Of a stretch of 64,000 nt of DNA, positions 61,356 through 64,000 are shown piece after piece. The stretch is from Boudabousia tangfeifanii (GTDB taxonomy: Bacteria; Actinomycetota; Actinomycetes; Actinomycetales; Actinomycetaceae): NCBI RefSeq assembly GCF_001856685.1, contig NZ_CP017812.1, positions 1,488,001 through 1,552,000 of the forward strand, read 5' to 3'. The notes under the pieces were generated by a model. It worked only from the letters and a program-made list of their open reading frames with translations. It was not told where the DNA came from and ran no database searches. The position numbers were made by a program, and so were the translations under genes. Position 1 is the first letter of the stretch; each line of letters opens with the position of its first letter.

Positions 61356-64000
61356 ATGCAAAGGAAATATCCTAGTAGGTGGTTGGCCGCCGGCCTAACC
61401 CCCTTTGTAGCATTTGCTATGGCTACCCCATTGGCAAGTGCAGATACAAGAAATTATGGAGAGTTCTCAGTAGTTGATTTACTCAAACCACTGAAACTTG
61501 ACGAAAGAACGGCTGACGATACTGAAATTCCAGTCGCTGTTACAGCAAACGGACAGGTATTCGGTGCTCGTAAAGTTAACAATGAGTTCCCTACCGCGGA
61601 AGACTTGTCGCAGCCTTTAACGACCGGCACTCGATATTTTATCGACTGTAGTGCGAGCGAAGACGGGGAAGGTACCCAGAATTCACCTTTCAATTCTTTT
61701 ACTAAGGTCAATAAGAAAACCTTCATGCCTGGTGATCAGGTCCTGTTAAAAAAGGGAGCGACTTGTACAGGTCAGCTACACCCACTTGGTTCTGGTACTG
61801 CTGATAATCCAATTACGATTTCTGCATACGGCGAAGGAAACGAGTGGGCGAAGATTGACGGTAACGGCGTTAACGCTGTAGTTCAGCTTACTAATCAGCA
61901 GCACTGGCGAGTTCGTAATCTAGAGCTAACCAACTTCACCAATGACAACCGTGATTATCATGATAGTCGTCGCGGCATTGTCGTCACCTGCATTGATAAA
62001 GGCGAATGTACTGACTTCAAACTACAGGGTAACTTCATCCATAAGGTGTATGGCGCTCCCCGTAAGGACCTAAATGGTTCTGGTGGTATCCAATTTGAGG
62101 CGGATCACCAACAGCCCAATGACAAGGTTCCCACTTACTTCACCGGTGTTGAAGTCTCTCACAACGAAATACGCGATGTGTCTCGTTCTGGTATCAATAT
62201 GGGCTCGCGTTGGCGTACTCGTCCGCTAGTTGGTGGCTCTATTCGCGACAATGCTTTCCAGCCATTCGGTCCAATGAAAATTCACGATAACATCGTGACT
62301 GATGTAGGCGGCGACGCCATCGTTGTCCAGTTTGCTTCTGGTTCTGAGGTTTACAACAACTCAGTTTGGAACGTCAACCACCACGCTCACGGCAATGCCC
62401 CAGCAGGCAACAACGCTGCTGTTTGGGTGTGGGACGCAGACAACGTTAAGTTCTACAACAACCACGTTTTCAACGCCGTCATGCCGACTGGCACTTGGGA
62501 CTCGACCGCATTCGATGCCGACTACGGTTCATATGGAACAGTATTCGAGCGCAACTTGACCCACGGCAATATGGGTGGTTTCTTCCTATTCTGTGGTTGT
62601 GGCGGCATGTCCCTCGGCACCGTAATTCGTTACAACGTTTCGTTAAACGATGGTGCTGGCGCAGAGAGCCACAACCAGGGTCCTCGTACCTTCTTTATGG
62701 CAGGTCAGGCAGACGGCAAGGTGTACAACAACACCTTCGTTTTGCCTCCAAACGTAACCGTTGACAAGGGCGCTTCCGGCTCAACTGCTAGCTCGTTCTT
62801 AAATAACGTGCTTTACGCACAGGGGCCAGTCAAGTTCCAGGTTAACGATGAACTCCGCAACATCCAAAAGTGGTCTCATAACATTTTTGCTGGCACACTA
62901 CATGGTTGGATTGCTGATAAGGACGATCAAACCAATACCGTTCTTTCAGGTCTAAAGCCAAGCGATAAACATGGCATTGAAGGCTTGGCAGTACGAACTC
63001 AGGCCGGTGCCCACGCTGGTTTGCCAGTGGCTGATCCTGGCACTAAAGACATCTTGGGTAACCCAGTCCCAACTGGTGTTGCACCAGACCTTGGTGCCGT
63101 CCAGTTCACTCCTGTTCCAGCAGGAGCAGATGGCACTCTATTCAATGGCGGCTTTGAAAATGCCCCAGCATCTCCGGTTTGGAGTCTCACGAACGCCACA
63201 ATTTCAACTGACGCTAAGCGTGCTGGCGAAAAGGGCTTGCAACTTTCTGCCTCGGCAAATGTCACCCAGCAGGTTAAGGCTGCAGCTAATGCAACTTACC
63301 GTCTTCAGGGTGCAGTAAAGACCGTTGACGGTAAGACTCCGAAGATCGAGGTTATCAACCACCGCGATATCTCAGCAGTCGCTAAGAGCGTTGGCGAAAA
63401 GCAGGATGATTGGCAGCCAATCTCGGTTACTTTCCGTACTGCTTCTGATGCGCGCAACCTGACTGTCAAGATCTCTGGTGACGGAGGCTACGTCGATGAC
63501 CTACAGTTGGTGCGTGTTACTGACTATATGAACGATGGTTCATTTGAATCGACTGGCAATACTGTATGGACCACTTGGAACAACGGTCGTAATAAGAAGA
63601 ATGCTGTTTCTGGTAGCTATGCCATGCGTGTTACAGGTGCGGGCTCAGCTGAAAACCAAATGCAGTATGTACCTGAAACTAATGTCAAATATGAACTGTC
63701 TGGTTTTGGTAAAGCAGACTCTGGCAGCATCAAACTTGGTGTGAAGGGCTTTGGTGCCCCTGAACAGGGCGTAGACTTCACCGATAGCACATGGCGGGTA
63801 AAGTCGCTACAGTTCACCCCTACTACTGATCCATTCACTGTCTACTGCTACAAGGCAGATTCTGGCGATGGCTACTGTGATGATTTAACCCTAACCAAAG
63901 CTTGGGATGCAAAGCTGACCAAGGTTGAAGCAAATGAACCTCCAGCGGAACCAGAACCTGCCCCGGCAGATCCTGCTCCTAAGGAAATTGAACCATTGCT
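61356..64000 (+). CDS. Secreted parallel beta-helix protein, 3' end outside the window
   Basis: An open frame of at least 881 codons that continues past the right edge. A signal peptide (WLAAGLTPFVAFAMATPLASA) follows an AGAGGA Shine-Dalgarno and ATG. Residues about 85-560 form a right-handed beta-helix of the pectate-lyase type: repeated N-N-x-V/I turns such as NLELTNF, IHDNIVTDVGGDAIVVQ, VYNNSVWNVN, VKFYNNHVFN and VYNNTFVLPPN. Two or three carbohydrate-binding-like beta-sandwich modules follow (NGGFENAPASPVW, NDGSFESTGNTVWTTW), then a Pro/Ala/Glu spacer that usually precedes more modules or a wall anchor. It probably acts on host or cell-wall polysaccharide. No catalytic residues can be assigned. 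Confidence 0.85.
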   Translation, partial: MQRKYPSRWLAAGLTPFVAFAMATPLASADTRNYGEFSVVDLLKPLKLDERTADDTEIPVAVTANGQVFGARKVNNEFPTAEDLSQPLTTGTRYFIDCSASEDGEGTQNSPFNSFTKVNKKTFMPGDQVLLKKGATCTGQLHPLGSGTADNPITISAYGEGNEWAKIDGNGVNAVVQLTNQQHWRVRNLELTNFTNDNRDYHDSRRGIVVTCIDKGECTDFKLQGNFIHKVYGAPRKDLNGSGGIQFEADHQQPNDKVPTYFTGVEVSHNEIRDVSRSGINMGSRWRTRPLVGGSIRDNAFQPFGPMKIHDNIVTDVGGDAIVVQFASGSEVYNNSVWNVNHHAHGNAPAGNNAAVWVWDADNVKFYNNHVFNAVMPTGTWDSTAFDADYGSYGTVFERNLTHGNMGGFFLFCGCGGMSLGTVIRYNVSLNDGAGAESHNQGPRTFFMAGQADGKVYNNTFVLPPNVTVDKGASGSTASSFLNNVLYAQGPVKFQVNDELRNIQKWSHNIFAGTLHGWIADKDDQTNTVLSGLKPSDKHGIEGLAVRTQAGAHAGLPVADPGTKDILGNPVPTGVAPDLGAVQFTPVPAGADGTLFNGGFENAPASPVWSLTNATISTDAKRAGEKGLQLSASANVTQQVKAAANATYRLQGAVKTVDGKTPKIEVINHRDISAVAKSVGEKQDDWQPISVTFRTASDARNLTVKISGDGGYVDDLQLVRVTDYMNDGSFESTGNTVWTTWNNGRNKKNAVSGSYAMRVTGAGSAENQMQYVPETNVKYELSGFGKADSGSIKLGVKGFGAPEQGVDFTDSTWRVKSLQFTPTTDPFTVYCYKADSGDGYCDDLTLTKAWDAKLTKVEANEPPAEPEPAPADPAPKEIEPL

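Overview
The window is a chromosomal segment of a Gram-positive actinobacterium of moderate GC content. The gene neighbourhoods pth-mfd, eno-ftsB-like-DUF501-ppx, comEA-comEC-holA and xseA-xseB-uppS, together with SLH-type surface proteins and an IS1249-like element, suggest an Actinomycetaceae member (Gleimia/Actinomyces-like). The family placement is inference; no rRNA or other marker is present to settle it.

Layout. 0.2-7.6 kb: a small membrane protein, a YbjQ protein, holA-comEC-comEA on the minus strand, then a HerA/DUF853 ATPase and proC on the plus strand. 7.7-12.3 kb: valS and a long-chain acyl-CoA ligase. 12.5-16.6 kb: a phosphohexomutase, MarC and a type II NADH dehydrogenase. 16.8-22.7 kb: two paralogous lipoproteins, a large DUF6541-like membrane protein and a membrane-anchored thermonuclease. 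22.7-32.6 kb: an accessory, AT-rich island. It holds a large tandem AAA+ (CbbX/EccA-like) protein, an unrecognised 638-residue protein, a very small zinc-ribbon gene with an apparent -1 frameshift, about 1 kb of decayed sequence, a 5'-truncated second copy of ychF and an SLH surface protein. Intact ychF closes the island. 33.9-40.5 kb: msrA, rmuC, ispH, xseAB, uppS, a hemolysin III homologue and greA. 40.6-42.1 kb: a complete IS1249-like element with inverted repeats and an 8-bp target duplication. 42.1-47.3 kb: an AI-2E-type permease, a GNAT-like protein, an FKBP isomerase, a Bax-inhibitor-1 protein, a tRNA with anticodon UAA and nhaA. 47.4-55.5 kb: ppx, DUF501, an FtsB/DivIC-like protein, eno, mfd and pth. 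55.6-61.1 kb: a polar amino-acid ABC transporter, a TrpR/YerC-type regulator and galT-galK. From 61.36 kb a secreted parallel beta-helix protein runs off the right edge.

Most of the window is ordinary housekeeping DNA whose transcription units are separated by strong hairpin terminators. The parts that are not ordinary are the 22.7-32.6 kb island (candidate AAA+ / unknown protein / zinc-ribbon system and the ychF direct repeat), two genes whose 3' ends and stop codons are tandemly repeated, and a strongly over-represented octamer, CGAGGGCG, found about 28 times by eye on both strands in genes and spacers. All counts and alignments were made by eye; no searches were run.
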